From Erythrocercus mccallii (lineage: Eukaryota > Chordata > Aves > Passeriformes > Dicruridae): a DNA stretch of 64,000 bases. Positions within the stretch are counted from its first letter, which is position 1; each line of letters begins with the position of its first letter. The notes below the pieces were generated by a model, which was not told where the DNA came from, did not search any database, and was given only the letters and a program-made list of their open reading frames with translations. The position numbers were made by a program, and so were the translations under genes. This document shows positions 30,201-45,200 of this stretch, piece by piece. The stretch covers positions 1,277,560 to 1,341,559 of the forward strand of contig VZRG01000004.1 of the NCBI GenBank assembly GCA_013397435.1. Reading direction: 5' to 3'.

Positions 30201-33200
30201 ATATGTTTTGATCTTGATTTATGTTTTCTTGTTTTTCCATCTCAGTTCCAAAGATATTTCCCTTCAGTAGCTTTTCCAGTATTCATTTGTCCAGGTTTCC
30301 ATGCACCAGTGGTTTATTGTCTCTCAGTTTAGAACCATCAGTCAAAATTGACTATGTTTGATAGTCCAAAAATGGGCTTGATGTCTCTGAATGTGAGAGT
30401 TTTGGCAATCATGGAACCCAGTACTGGACAAGAAAAGGTTCTAGGATCTTTCATCCAAATACAAATTTAACGAATGTCATAAATGTCTTATAAATTAAAT
30501 AATATTATCAGACCTCATTTCCTACTCTCTGTTGACCTTCCTCCCTATGCTTTCTGTGTGTTGTATCCAGTTTATGCTTGCAGTTCAGTAAACTGTAAGA
30601 TAGTCTTTTCTCCCATGGCCTTAGTCTTATTTTTTTGAGGCTGTGTTAACCCAAGTAACATACATTTGTTTTCCCCTTTGGTCTTTTCACTTTGTAAGTT
30701 GGTGTGAAAGTGATCAGTGCTGTTAAAACCTGGTTCTTTACCATTTTCCATGTTTTGTGTTGCCATATAGGTAGAAGCACAGCTTATGGAAAGTCAAAAA
30801 GAAAAAGTGCTTATTACTGAACTTGAACAAGTGAAAGAAGAAGCCGCTGCTGCTAAGGAAGAACTGAGCAGTTACAGAGAAAAGGCAGAAAAACTTCAGC
30901 AAGAACTAGCCGTAAGAACCAGAGTGTTCTGTATTGTATTTAAATCAAATAGTTGTACAGGACTTGCTGTTCAAATATGCATGCTATAGTTTGGGGGTTT
31001 TTTTAGTCTTTTACTGAGAATGTCATCAAGAAAAACAGCCACTCAGTGCCTGCTGTGGGTGGAACAGAGCTGATGGTCTAGATCAAATACTCACTCATTG
31101 CCAAAGTACTTAGTTTTACTGCAGTGCAACAGTGGATCTAGAGCTGTATTTCTTAGGAGATAATATTTGCTACCATATGTCATAACTGCTTTAAAATAGA
31201 ACTAAACCTACCTGTAATAGTCTAGAGGGTTGCTTGAATTTTAGCTATTCTAAATATTTGGAAGGATTGCAATTGAGATTCTCCATATTTACAGGTAAAA
31301 GAGGCAAGCCTTACACAACTTCAGGGAGACCTGTGCAAAGTCAAAGGGAACCTTGTTCAAGCAGAAGAAAGGCTTGCAAGTTACCTGAGAAAGGACAAGG
31401 AAATGATGAAAACTGAAAACAAGAAGGATGCAGAAATATCATGTGATTTGTCAGCCAGTGAGTCTACTCTAACTGGAAACAGCTCCTTAATGCAAACAGA
31501 CAAGACTGTGGAAATCTCACCAGTCCTTGTTAAAAATGCAGAAATTCAAATTGATTTGCAAAATGGATGTTCTTCAGAAGAGATTGCAGAGATTGTAAGA
31601 GAATTTACTGAAAAAATTGACCAAATGCAGGAGCTGCATGCTGCTGAAATCATGGACATGGAGACAAGGCATATCTCTGAATCTGAAGCATTAAAAAGAG
31701 AGAAGTTTGTTGCAGTACAAGTATTGACTGAAGAATGTAATGCTTTAAAGGAAGTCATAGAAACTCTGCAAGCCAAAGAAGTATGTATTTTATTTTAAAA
31801 ATACTGAAATACTTTGGTTCAAGATTTTGCTCTTGATACAGAAATTCCCATTTAAAATCTGTGAAGTGTGAACCACCACATGCTCAGTAAAAAACTTTTA
31901 AGTGTTCTTATGTTTCCATGGCCCTGGGAGAAATTGTGAACCCCTTTCTCATCATCTAAGTTTGCAAGTATGCTCAACTATCAGGTGTTTCCTTGTGCTT
32001 CTGCCTTGAACCTGCCCTGTTCTGTGAAATGTAGGTCACCCTGTGAAATGCCATTTCTCTCATATTCAATTTTATTACTTTGATTGCAGGGGAAATGGGA
32101 CAAAGAAGTTCACATTATTTCCTGCTCCTTAAAAGTTTCTCCCTTATTGAGAGTGGGTGAGGGGTTAAAGACTTGATTGTTTTCTTTTCTAAATACAGAG
32201 CATCCCAGTTTCTGGATTAGCACGTTCTCCACCACATCAAGCTAGAGATGGAGGTTCTAGTGGTAAGAAATTTGTTTTTTACAGATTTCAAACAGCATTA
32301 TAAATTAAATCTGCTTTTTTGATATTAAGTTTACTGTTGAAAAGTTTGTGTTCTAAGAAATCTAAACAGCTACTGCCCAGGCTGAGGCAGAAGCCTGTTG
32401 CACAAACAAAACCATGTGGCACATGTGGGCACAGCATGTCTATTAATTTGGTACAAAAGGAAGATGTCTGGAGCAGAGATGGGTTTTAATTGAGGCATCA
32501 GATGCTAAATATTTTCCTTTCCATTGGAGTTTCCATATCCTTCTCAGCTATTACATTATCTCTTCAGCATAGCTTCATTATTTCCTGACAGTGTTTAAAG
32601 CTGCAGCTCCCTATAAGTGGGAGATGATGACAGGTATTGACTTCTCCAAGTGTGATAAAATTATTAGAGTGATCCTTTTCATAGCCAAGGCTAAGCATAT
32701 TAAGAGCAGGTCATTTGGTAGAAGTGTTTATGCAAGTAGTTGTTTGTCTTGTAAAACAAAACTAGGATTTTTAAGTTTGGTTGTGGTTTTATTTTTTAGT
32801 TTTGTTTTGCTGTTACTTCTTTGAAACTGAAAAACAAAAAACTATGAAACAGGTGATCTCCAGGCTTAGAATGAACCCTTAGTGACATGCAACTGCCTGT
32901 TAAAACAACAGATAAAAAATACTTTTTTGATGCCTGTTCTTCAAAGCTTCACAGTAATCCAGCTTTCATGTTTTTCTCTCCTTTTATTTTAGACTCCAGT
33001 TCAGACTGGGGTCAAGGAATGTGTCTTGCTCAGACCCAGGGATCTGACACAGTATCTGAAGGAATAGATGAAGGTGAAACTTCAACAGATTTACTTCCAA
33101 AAAAAATTAAGGTAAAATAGACTCAGGGGTTTTTTTTAAGGCGCAAGAGTGATACTACTGAAAGTTGAGATTAGCTTCTGCTTGATCATTGATAACAGAG

Positions 33201-36200
33201 CCATTTAGATAAGTTTTAGTGTTGACTATTTTAATACATTTTCTAAAAGTGATATGCATTTTTTGCATTTTAAATTAGGCTAAATATGAGTTTTATATAT
33301 GTAGGCTTGTTCTCAGGTATGATTATGAGAAATAAAACTACTGTTACAATTTAATGCAATTTTGTTGTATTAACAATAATGTCATGATCATATACTACAC
33401 AATTTTATAGATTCTGTTTTTATAGCTATGTTATGAAAGCAAATGTGTTTATTATAAACAGTAAGGGTATCATGCTTTAATTACATTTTTTGAAAACTAT
33501 TTTGTGACAAAGCCCTAGCTTCATAGTAATTTCAAAAAGTGAATGGCAAAGCTCACCTGGAAGCTTCCCAGGACTGTTTTTAAAATGTCCGTTTCCATTA
33601 GTAGCTATTTTAAAAATAAAAAAAATATTTGACAGATGTACACTGGAAAATTTGACTTGAAACTGAGGGAAAATGCATCTATTTAATAAGTTTCTGTCTG
33701 ATACATATAAAGGACTGGGTGACATTTGTGTCCTTGATATGAGGAAGGTTGGTTTCCTTATGCTGTTCAAATTAGAAGTACCAGTTTTCCAATAGATATG
33801 AAGTAAGATTGAAATTATTATTGTTGTTATTATTATATGTTGTTATTACTGGCATTACTGATTTCTTTCTGCTTTTATTGTAGGGTTTGCTGAGAGCAGT
33901 CCATCATGAAGGCATACAGGTGCTATCTCTCACTGAACTTCCATATAGTGAGAAAGATCTGTCACCTTATAAGCAGGAGCCAGAATCTTGGCTAGAAGAA
34001 AGAAAAGCTTTCCTAAGCACCATCTCATCTTTGAAAGACCTAATTGCAAAAATGCAAATTCATAGAAAAGCTGAGGTACAAATAACATAAGACTCTATCT
34101 GAATAAAAAGTAATTTATTATAACCTTCTAAAACACATTCACTGTTCAGGTTTAAATGCTAAAATATTCTGTTACAAGGTTAAATATTTTAAAAATGTGC
34201 CATAAAACTCCATATTGCACTTCATGATATTACAGTTTATATTTGTTCTTCTGTGCATTGATAACTTTTGACTTTTTAAGAAGAATTCTATTTTGAATCA
34301 TGTTCCAGTAGCAGTTTAAATAGAATTTTTAATGCTGTTATTTATTGACTTATTAATCAGTAATTAGTTNNNNNNNNNNNNNNNNNNNNNNNNNNNNNNN
34401 NNNNNNNNNNNNNNNNNNNNNNNNNNNNNNNNNNNNNNNNNNNNNNNNNNNNNNNNNNNNNNNNNNNNNNNNNNNNNNAATATAATATATATAATTATTG
34501 TTAAATTACCCAAATTAGACTCTTAGATATATGCAGGTAGTTTCTATTATTTCAGCATTTCCTTTAGCATACAAAGAGGGCAGATGAACTTCATGTCACT
34601 TAAAATTAAATCTTTTTCTTACACAGTATCTGCACATTACCACATAGCTCTGTGAGAGCTTAGGGAGAGACATATAATACACAAAAATTTAAAAGAATAG
34701 TGTTAGATAGTAACCTCAGTAGTAACTACACAGGGCTAAGTTTCCAGTTACAAAAAGCTAAATTGCCTCCACCTAAAACAAAGCTAAAAGTTTAGCATTT
34801 GGGAATGCAGAAAATTTTGTAATGTGTACAGTAAATGCATCCATTTTGATGGATGAAATTTACACAATTATTAAGAGAAGCTAAATATTCCACTGAAAAC
34901 ACAAATGCTACACAGAATTATAATGATGTAATCTTTCAATTTGGCTCTTTAAATTGTTTTTGTACCACTGCAGATCTGTGCAAGTACTGATTCTCCTGAA
35001 GGTGTCTCAGACTGGCGAGGAGAACTTCTGCATGCCATTCAACAGCTTTTTGTGAGGGAACAAAATGTTCTTCTTGCTGCATTTCAAACTGAACTTGCAG
35101 AAATGGGCACAAGAGATGCAGTGATGTTGATGAATCAGTTAGAGCACAGACTACAAGAGCAGGTAATATAAACCATACTGTAGTTAGACTGTTTGTCTAC
35201 ATTAAATTTTAATTTTAAATTTGTAAAACCATTATAAATATATGTATTAATAGTAGTTTTGACAGTCTAAGGATGAAAACAAAGTCAGACTTGCAGAAAG
35301 AACTGGCATTTTTTAAAAGAAAAAATTATGTGTCATGGGAAAGAAACTTTTGGGTGCACAAGTTATAGAATATATACAGCCCTCAGAGATCAATTTGAAT
35401 TAAACACAGTTGTCCTGAGTTTGATGTCATTAAGTTAATTAGAATTATGTTACCCTATGTAAGAGAAAAGGTAGCTTGTTTATACAAATTAATTTGCAAG
35501 ATGAGAAAGTGATAAGTCTGCTATGGGACAGAGAAAAGATGTCAGTTGTCTCCTCTGGAACAGGGAAGGATTAGTGAGAAAATTGCAGTTTGCCAGAAAA
35601 ATGATAGCTCTTTTCAGTCTGTAATTTTGATGCCTAGTAGAGAAATAAAAAAATAACAAGCAACTCTTCCAAATATTGTAACACTAACTTCATTGAAAAT
35701 GTTTTAAATATATACGCAGTATGAATATATAAATAAATGTGATGTCAACACCATAGATATTCTCATAAAATCTGGAGTTTTATTTTGAAATGTTTCTCAT
35801 GCTAATAGGTTACTAACCAGAGAGCATCAATGGACTGTCTTCAGAATGCAGACAGAAGAAGTTTGCTAATGGAGATTCAAGTATTACATGCTCAGATGAA
35901 CAGTAAGAAAAGTAACCCAAAGAGAGAACAAGAGATTGATTCAAAAAGCCAAGGTGACTTCTGTGGTAATATATGTCTGTTTCCAAATGCTTTCAAGACA
36001 GTGTTAATAATGTTGAAAGTGACAAAAATGGTGACTTTCTTTGGTCTCTGATTTTGATATGCGTATTCTGAACATGCATACTTTTCATCTTCTTTAAACT
36101 TACCGGACTTTTGCAAAAATTAAGATATAATCTGTGTTTTTGTGACTTGTATCAAACTGAGAGTGATATACAAAGTTATATTCAATTGCTATAAAAATCC

Positions 36201-39200
36201 AGCTTGAATTTTAAGGCTATTTTCCATGTATATGCTTCGCTGTTTAGGTTCAGCAGCTTTGAAATTATCTAACTTGGATAGTCAGTCATAATGCAGAAAC
36301 TAAGAAGCAATTAGAATGAAGAACAAAAAGTTCAGAGAACAGGTATACTTTAAAATTAAGTACAGCTCACTGTCAGTGTTTAGTTACAAATATTAGGTCA
36401 CAAATATGCATATGTAACATAACTAACTTAAATTATGTTAACCATTTTCCAAATAATGCATATTGATAAAGTTGCACACATCTTACAGCCTTTAAGAAAT
36501 AAAGAAGTTGAAGAGATTTCTTGAACGTATGAAAGGTATTCAAATATAGAAGTCATGGGTTTGCTTTTATTGCACTACTGAAAGAATATATTATTTTAAA
36601 ATATCACTCTTAATAATAGCCTTGTGGTCATGTTCTGGCTAGGAGAAGCTTTACCCAAACACAGTGCATTTTTATGAAGTAATTTCCATATTAATGGTGA
36701 TCTCTTTAGAAATGCTGGAGTATAATATGCAGCAGAAGCAGTTGCAAATTCTGGAGATGCAAGTGGAACTCCGGAGTATGAAGGACCGAGCAGCAGAGCT
36801 TCAGGAGCAGCTGAATTCAGAGAGGATGATGGGTGCAGAGCTGAAGAATGAACTTGCACAAGCCAAACTAGAGCTTGAAGCAACCCTTAAAGCACAGCAC
36901 AAGCACTTCAAGGACCTAGAAACCATCAGGTGTGGTTTTCAGTGCCAAGCTGTCTGTGTAGACTGTGAAGATTATCTTTCCTAATCTGAAATCATAATAC
37001 TGATTTTATTAAGGGACTTGATATCATGTAGTATAATTGTGTCTCAGTATTCCTGTAAAACCTACCTGACAAAAATAGACTTTTTACATTTGACAAAAAA
37101 TATATTTCAATTCATAATTTGATTTAATACTATATTATCAAGTTCCTTTTTAAACTTCATCACATTAGACTACTGTATATAAGCAAATATACAGACCGTA
37201 TTTATTAAAGGTTTTTAATCTCCATGAACATGAAGGAAAAAAATGCAAAGTTAAGGTGACTTTGCAAGTACTTCCATTTGAAACTCTTTGCTTTGGGATG
37301 GTTGATAGCAGAAGCCACAGATTTGGCACTTAGAAAGCCATTATTATTTATGCCTGAACCAGAGGGATGCACCCATGAACAGTATCTTAATGTTCAGCTC
37401 AGAGATAACAAATTAAGCTTGAGTTTAAATTGGCATTATTTTACAGATTATTTTATACCCTTTGCAGACATTAGGAGCAAGTTTCTTTTGCAAACAGATG
37501 CTTCCCCCAATATATTTTTTTCCCTTGAGAAACATGGCAGCAAGATGTGCTTCCTTGGCATTCTTTAAGATTTTGGCCCATGACTGGATTAGGTTGAACA
37601 CTAACTGCCTCTGAGCCCCCAGAAGTGGCAGCTACAAAGGTAGCAGGATGGACACACTTTTTGTAGTTCTTTAACCTGTGAACTTTGAACTATGCAACTC
37701 ATTTGGGTTTGAGTCAGTCTTGTCTTTCTAAATAGGCTTTTCACTGTTACTCTGCTAGACCAGCAGAGTTTTCAGTGCATGGATGGAATAAATACCAAAT
37801 AACTGACTGTGTCATGATAGGATTAGAGCCATTGCCTAATGTAAAGTTTGCCCATTTCTCTTTTAGGAGTGAAGTTAAAGAAAAAGCAGCTGAGCTAGAT
37901 ATTCTTAAGGATACAATGGCCAATGAACAGAAAAAATCAAGAGAGCTACAGTGGGCTTTGGAAAAAGAAAAAGCTAAAATGGAACGCAGTGAGGAAAGAG
38001 GAAGAGAAGAGCTTGAGGTATTCCATAATCCCAAGTAGCCTGGGACATCAAGAAGCATGAAAATATTATTTTGGTTAACATTTCATCTCAGCTTATATTT
38101 TTGTCCAATGCATGCTTCATGTTCTGTCTTCAGCTATAGTATTATGTCATCTAGAGCTGAAGAAAAATGTATAGAAGCTGTGTGGCAAAGTATGGAAAAG
38201 GTCTGATGCACATTCCATTTAAATCAATAGGAATTTTACTGTGCTTTTCAGGCTCAAGATTAAAAGATTCTGTAATGGCTCTGTTATCCAAGGGGACAGG
38301 ACACTGCTGATATGACTACACTCAGCCCCCACCACAGCCAACTCATAAAATATAGTACTTAAGAATATGATTTCAGGAGACTTACTGTTTGTCACCACTT
38401 AAAAAGTCTGCAGTTTTACCTCATGAAAATCAAACTAGGGAGTTTACTTTAGGAGAAAATGCTTCATTGCTATCTTCCTTGGTACCCCTGCAGTATTTGC
38501 TATAGTGAAGGGTAGAGCAGGTATCTTGGTACAAGACAAAAGACAAAAAAGCAGTAACTTCAACAGCATAGATTTACATCCTGAAATCCAAAGTTGAAAA
38601 ATCATTTTCCCAGTTTTACAAAGTAAAAGCAGCTCGCTGTCTTCAACTTCAGAACTACAGTTGTTTGTGTCTCACTAGAAAATATGTGTTAAAAAGATTA
38701 TTTTATGAAATAATCTGATTTTAGAATAAAAACATCTGTAATGTATTTTACTATCAGATGTAACTGCAGCATTCGGAGTATTGTTGCATTACTTGTGAAT
38801 AGCAAACCCTGTTAAAAGCAGCATGTGTAGGGGTAGCCTATTTGCAATTTGCCGAAGATAGTGAAAGTATGCACAAATAGCTTTGATCAGTTCTTATGTT
38901 TTCTTTTGGAAGGACTTAAAATTTTCTCTTGAAGATCAAAACCAAAAGAACTTAGAGTTAAGTAAACTTCTGGAGCAAGAGAAACAGCTGTCAAGTGATC
39001 TGCAACAGAAAATTGAATCCCAAGAAGCACTCAGTGCTGCCCAGCTGTCACGTGAGCGAGGCCGTAATTCTGAGTTGCAGGTGCTTCTTGAATCAGAGAA
39101 GGTTCGAGCTCTCGAAATAAGCAGTGCCCTAGAAAGGGAGAAAGAGCTATGTGCTCAGCTTCAAAGTGCTGAAGATAAGGGGCAAGCTGGAACACCTAAT

Positions 39201-42200
39201 CCATCTGAGGAATTGCTTAAAGAGCTACAGAAGCAAATGGATGAAAAGCATGACCGTATAGTGGAGTTAGTAAGTGAGATGGAGAAGTATAAACTGGAAT
39301 CTGTACAAGTGAGACAGCAAATGGAAAAAGAAAGGCAGATCCAGAGGCAAGCATTACAAGCAGAACAAGATGCAAACATAATAGTACAGAAGAAACTCCA
39401 TGAACTGGAGTCCAAAGTAGAAGACCTTCAGTGGCAACTTGGAGAAAAGAAGCAAGAAGTTCATAAATTAGGGAATGAAACAAAGAAGTTGCAGGAAATA
39501 ATCCAAGATCTACAGAAAAAAGAGCAGGAAGATGAAGGAAGAAAGGAAGCCGAAAGGATGCCAAGCCATAACCCAAATGAGGTACAGTAGGAATGAAAGT
39601 AATATTGAATTGTAATATTGAAATATGCAATTTAGCTTTAATTCTTTTGCTCAATCACTGTGCCTTGACTCAATCTATAAAATAGCCTACAGATTACAGA
39701 ACATGGGCCCCAGAGAATGGAAAAGGGAAAGCATTCCAGTTTGCTTCCTAAACCTATTCACATGCTTCTTCCTGAGATGGAAATTATAGAAGTATATAAG
39801 GAGGAGCATAGAAGTGTATAAGGAGGAGCATGAGCCAGAGAAATGGATTTGGCTGTATACACACACTTTGTGTCTCAATACAGGAGAAGAACATTCCTTG
39901 CAACCAGTTGCAGGAATTAGCTGTCCTTACTCAGGAGTGCGCCAGGTCACTGCCCTTAATCTTTAGTTCATAAACTGCAAGGGGTCTTTGACACATTATA
40001 AGTAATCTTCCAACAGCTTCAGTAAATAAATGAGTAGCAATCAAACAAATATATGTATGAATATGTATATGCTGGTAAACAAAATAGAAGAAAGAAATCA
40101 AGGTAAAAAATCAATTTAAGAACTATCCTAATTTTTAGATGAATGAAAGTGGTAACTGTTGCCTCTAAATTTTTCACTGTCATAACAGGTCAGGAAATTT
40201 TTAAAGTTATTTTAGAACTTTTTTGGAAACTTGCCTGTAAAAGGTAAGTGTTGCTGGGTGAGTGATTTGTGGGTAGTCACAGAGAGGATTGACAGGAGAT
40301 TTGCTTGTCTCTTTACTGACCATGTTTTCACCCATCCTGACATCATTCTTTGTATGTGGAGCCAGGAAGGAAATTTTTCTTTTCATCTAATTTGGCTACT
40401 GGTTCGTATCTTCTGAAGCATTGGAAACAACCCACAGCCAGAGGCAGGATGTTGAGTGTATTGATAACTGACAGAAGCAGCCTTTCTGCTGTGTTCAGTT
40501 TGTGCACCTCGTTGTTCTGCACAGAAGGAACTGCCAGCACTGTGGTCAACAAAGAGTCCTCCCTTGGATCAGGTTAGCAGCAGCTGTTGGCGTTTTTTCC
40601 CTTCCTCATCAGCAGATAGTCTTACTATTTTCCAGGATCTGCCAGGAATTTCAAATAATGAATCTCCTGCTGTTTCCTGTGACATTTGCAACGCTCTGAC
40701 CTTTTTCTTTGGTACCATACTGCAGGGCAAACAGGCAAAGGCAGAGCCATGGACTCAGGTTTCTTTGTGAGAGGTAGAAGTTCTTCCATGGCAGTGCTGG
40801 AAGTCTGTTACCTAGGAACATCTCTTCAGTGCATTGTTTTGCTTGTACTAGCATCAGTGGTGTGGTTGCCTGTGGCTGGACTGACCTCCACGACCACAAC
40901 CATGACCACGGTGGTCTCTTTCAGCCCCTGTTCTTTGGACTATAAATTGGTTACCAAAACACATAGGCTCAGTTGCCCAAATTCCTTGCACAACTGGTAA
41001 AGGATGTGCTGATGGAAGAAACAGAAAGGCTTGGTGACATCCTGCTGAGTTTTTTTGACTGGATTCACACTGTAGCTCCATGATTGCTGTATCTTAGTCA
41101 AGAAAGACACTAGACCTTTCATGACTGATAGTTCAGTGGTACATTACAGCAGTGTTGTAGTCACACTAAACTTCCTTCTCTGTCAGAATTATCTGTTCTT
41201 CAGTTCCTGAGTGTGTTTCAGAATCATATGTTTTCATTTTACAGCACTGGATCACATGCATTCTATACCTATATATATAAAATACATATTTCTTTCCAGA
41301 CTACCTGGGATACACCGAATGACAGAACAAGAAATTGGGTTCTTCAGCAAAAAATGGAAGGAACTGAGACAAATGAGTTGACTTACCACACACTGACAGG
41401 GGAGCTCTCTGCTGCTACTGAAATTCTGGAAAAAGTCAGACAAAAGCTGCAAAATGCATCTCCAAAGCTGAAGCAGTTGGCTTGGAAAGCTGCTAGCAGG
41501 TTAGACCAGTCTTCAGTCATTTGGTTTTGTAAATAGCAGCCACCAAGCAGATGTTTTAGGTTTGAATCATAATTCACAGACTGCAGGATTTAATTGAGTT
41601 TGGGGTTGTTTGTTTTATTGTGTATGCTCTTACTTGAGATACACTGATGGAAGACAGGATTACAGAGTATCAAATGCTGCTGTAAATTCTATATGTTTTA
41701 ATAGGTCCTTTTTAAGGCACAGCAAAAATTGTCTTTTTTTTTTACTCTGAAAAGTGATAAGGTTTATCTGGGTATGGTGTAGGTAGATGAATTTAAAATA
41801 GTAATTAAGCAATTCATCATGTATAAGGGGATGAATATAGGGAATATTGTTCTGAATCATCCTCCTTGGGGAAAGAAGTAATTATGGTCAAGTGAAACTG
41901 ATCTTGATTCTTATTTTTGGAAGGTTACTATCTCCATAAGATTAAAAAAAATACCATGACACCAGGTCCATGCGAGGTTTGAATCTGTTTTTATTTTGCT
42001 GTGATGGTCATTTAATATTAAACATTCCTTCTGAAACATTTGGGCAAAGCAGAATGCAGTGTATCTGGGAAATACCCTAGGATTTTGATCACACAGAGTC
42101 AACAGATTTGTGGGAAGCAGAACCACTATTTTAAACGTGCTTCATGTAGAATATCCCTGTCTACAAATGAGTGGAAACTGTTCTATACACTTTTTTTTTT

Positions 42201-45200
42201 AAATCAAGACAATTTTGTTTAGAGTCACTTAGCAATCTTGAAAATGTTGCCCTGTCTCCAGTAACTGCTGAAGTGACTTGCTCTATAGATCCAGTGCATA
42301 GAAATCCACGGAAAGCCCTGTTAGTCTGGCTCGTGGTGTCAGAGTTGATCTGCCATTGAAACAGCCCCTTTTGTTTCAGATTGCAGTTTGAAACAGCAGA
42401 TGATCAAGACTTCATTGCAGTACAAAATGCTGTTGAAGAAGTTATTTCAGAACTGAAAATACTACCTGGATTGTCCAGTCTAGAAGAGGTGAGAGTCAAT
42501 GCTGTAACTTTGATGGGAGAGTTAGGATGAAGAGCTGTGAGCAGAAACTGCGAAGAATTTGTAAGCCTGTACTTATTCAAGTTTTTACTTTATAGACAAA
42601 AATTCTAGTGAGTGTTCTGATTGAAGTTTGTAAAGTGTAAAAACCCCTTTATTTTTTTTTTTTTTCAATTTTTAATACTTTAAAAGTGATTTGTCAATTT
42701 TCAAATCAAAACTTTCCCAGTTTCATTTTGAATTTCTGCATCTTGTGGCTTTTTCTTTAAGAAAAGCTATTTTCCTTTCAGCAGTAAGCCTGTAACTGAA
42801 GAAAATTTTCTCTGTAACTGAAGAAAATTATCAGTACTTCCTGATAATTAAAATCAACATTTAGTATTTACTGTATTGTGTTGACACAACTCATTTACTT
42901 AAACTGCCCTGTATTTACCAAAGGAAAAGCCACCAAAGATTGAGTAGCATGCGCCTGTGTAAAAAAAAATGAAACGAGGTAATCTGTTGCAAAGAATTTG
43001 GCAATATTTGATTTTTTAGTGAGCTTGATTTAGTCCTTACCTATATTTTAAGCAAGGGGTTTCAATGTAACTTGAAAAAAGCTTTGAGACTTTTCTTTTC
43101 CTCTAAGTTAGAGAAACATAAACATAAACAAACATAAACATAAACATAGTAGAAAACTTTGCAAATTGTATAGCTGTATAGCTATACAATTGAGGTTGTA
43201 TGAAAATACTCTATTGTAATGTACAGGGTAAGTATAGACAAGAAAGTCACAATAATCTGTAGTTTACATGTACACTGAAGTTTTTATATACAAATTGATA
43301 CAAAGCTATTGTCATTATCTGTGAGTTTTTCACTGTAAGCCAGTTATTTTCAAATTGGCAATAGAATAATTTGATCTAATAGAAGCTGAGTTTGTTTTTC
43401 TTTCTTCCTGATAGCTGAAGCTGGTGCTGCCACCAGGGACTCCGTCCAGCTCCCTGACTGAGAGGCTACTTAGGCAAAATGCTGAGCTAACGGGCTTTGT
43501 CAGCAGACTGAGTGAAGAGAAGAATAATTTGAGGAATGCTGTTATGAAACTGGAGGAAGAACTGAGAAGATACCAGCACAGACAACCCTCTGCAGACTAT
43601 GTATGTCCTTGGTGGTACTGATCTAATGAGTTACGTATAGAGACATAAAAGCATAATTTCTTGTCCTAGTCATTCAGTTGAGAGTGATCAAGCTATCAGT
43701 CTTTCTTGGCTTCCCTCTACAGAGTAAATGGGTGTGAGTTATTCTTGTTCAGTGGTCAGTATGTCTCAACTCACTCTTTAAAGTGTAAAGTTTCGGCTTC
43801 TTTTTATTAACTACTCTTTTAAATGCTTTTGCCTTTCTTTTTTATCTCTATCTTGTCATCATGATAAGCAGATCCAGATAGATCCAGATAGCCTTCAAGA
43901 TAATGAAGCTAGTATCATCCAGTTGAGGGGACTTTTTTTTTTTTGAGAAGCTGTATTTTTCTGGGACATTGATTGGGCTTCTGAGTCACTGTTTTTGAGG
44001 TGTCAGAGCGCAAGGGTGACATCAGATCCAACCACTGAATAGTTTCTGTCACTAATTTTATGAACTCTCCATGAAATCAATGACTAGAATGACACGGCCT
44101 AAGCTTCTCCCAGTTATGTCATTCAAATTCAGTTTCCTTTGTCTTCAGTCTTCTAGGCACTCATCAGATGTTGGAGTTAATATTGATACTCTTGTTGCTT
44201 CTGAGAAGGAAATTTGGAACAGAGAAAGGCTATTGTTGCAGAAATCCTTGAAACAAGCCAATGCAGAACTCTCCAAGCTGAGAGCAGAGCTCAGGAGTGA
44301 AGCTTTCCTCAGAGAACTGGGATCAGATACTGAAAATGCTGTTTTAAGGGTAAGAAGATTTTTTTCCCCCCCACATACTAACTACAGCTGCATTTAAAAT
44401 TTTTATTTGGGCTTATTTTTTGTTGTGTTCACTCTGCTTAATTCTGAGTAAAAAGAAATTAATTCAGTTCTAAAATTTTCATCCTCAGGTACCTGACTAT
44501 TATTTTTTCTCTCCAAGAATGACATGTAAACACCTATGTTGTCATTTTGTGTGTGCTCTATTTCTTGCTGTTTAGGTGATCCTCAATATAGGAAGTTGCA
44601 TTCAACAAGTGTGAGCAGCAGCACAGTCTTCTCCATGGTACTGAGAAATGAATAATCAGAAATGCTATTGAAGTAATAATGTCAAAAGTCTTGGAACTGT
44701 TGGAGCTTATGGGGCTTTTTGTCTTTTTTTCTTGTTGCAGAGAATTTATGGCAAATACCTACGAGCAGAGAGCTTTCGGAAAGCTCTCATATATCAGAAG
44801 AAATATTTGCTGCTGTTACTGGGAGGATTCCAGGAGTGTGAAGAAGCCACGCTGGCCCTCATAGCACGGATGGGGGGACAGCCTTCCTACACAGACCTTG
44901 AAATGATCACACATCATTCAAAGGGTTTTACACGATTTCGCTCTGCAGTCAGAGTGTCTATTGCAATTTCAAGGTAAACTGGAGGAAGTTACATTTCAAA
45001 CAGACATGGCTGTACTGTTTAATATATGCTTTTCTAGCTCCCTAGTGAAATCTAGAAACTGTCATATTCCATCCTGCTTAAATGGTATCTTTTTGGTAGT
45101 CATGAATATAGTAGATACTTGTAGGGTGACACAGTGAGCAGAGTGTAGGTAAATTCTGTAATAGGAATAAGCAGTCTAAATGTAGTTGAAAAGGCTCAGT

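Noticed and set aside
37747..38058. 103-codon minus-strand open frame
   Set aside because: Antisense to the AKAP9 exon at 37867–38017; a shadow.
39161..39654. Two minus-strand open frames (84 and 145 codons)
   Set aside because: Antisense to the 669-nt AKAP9 exon; Ser/Cys-rich shadows of Glu/Lys/Gln codons.
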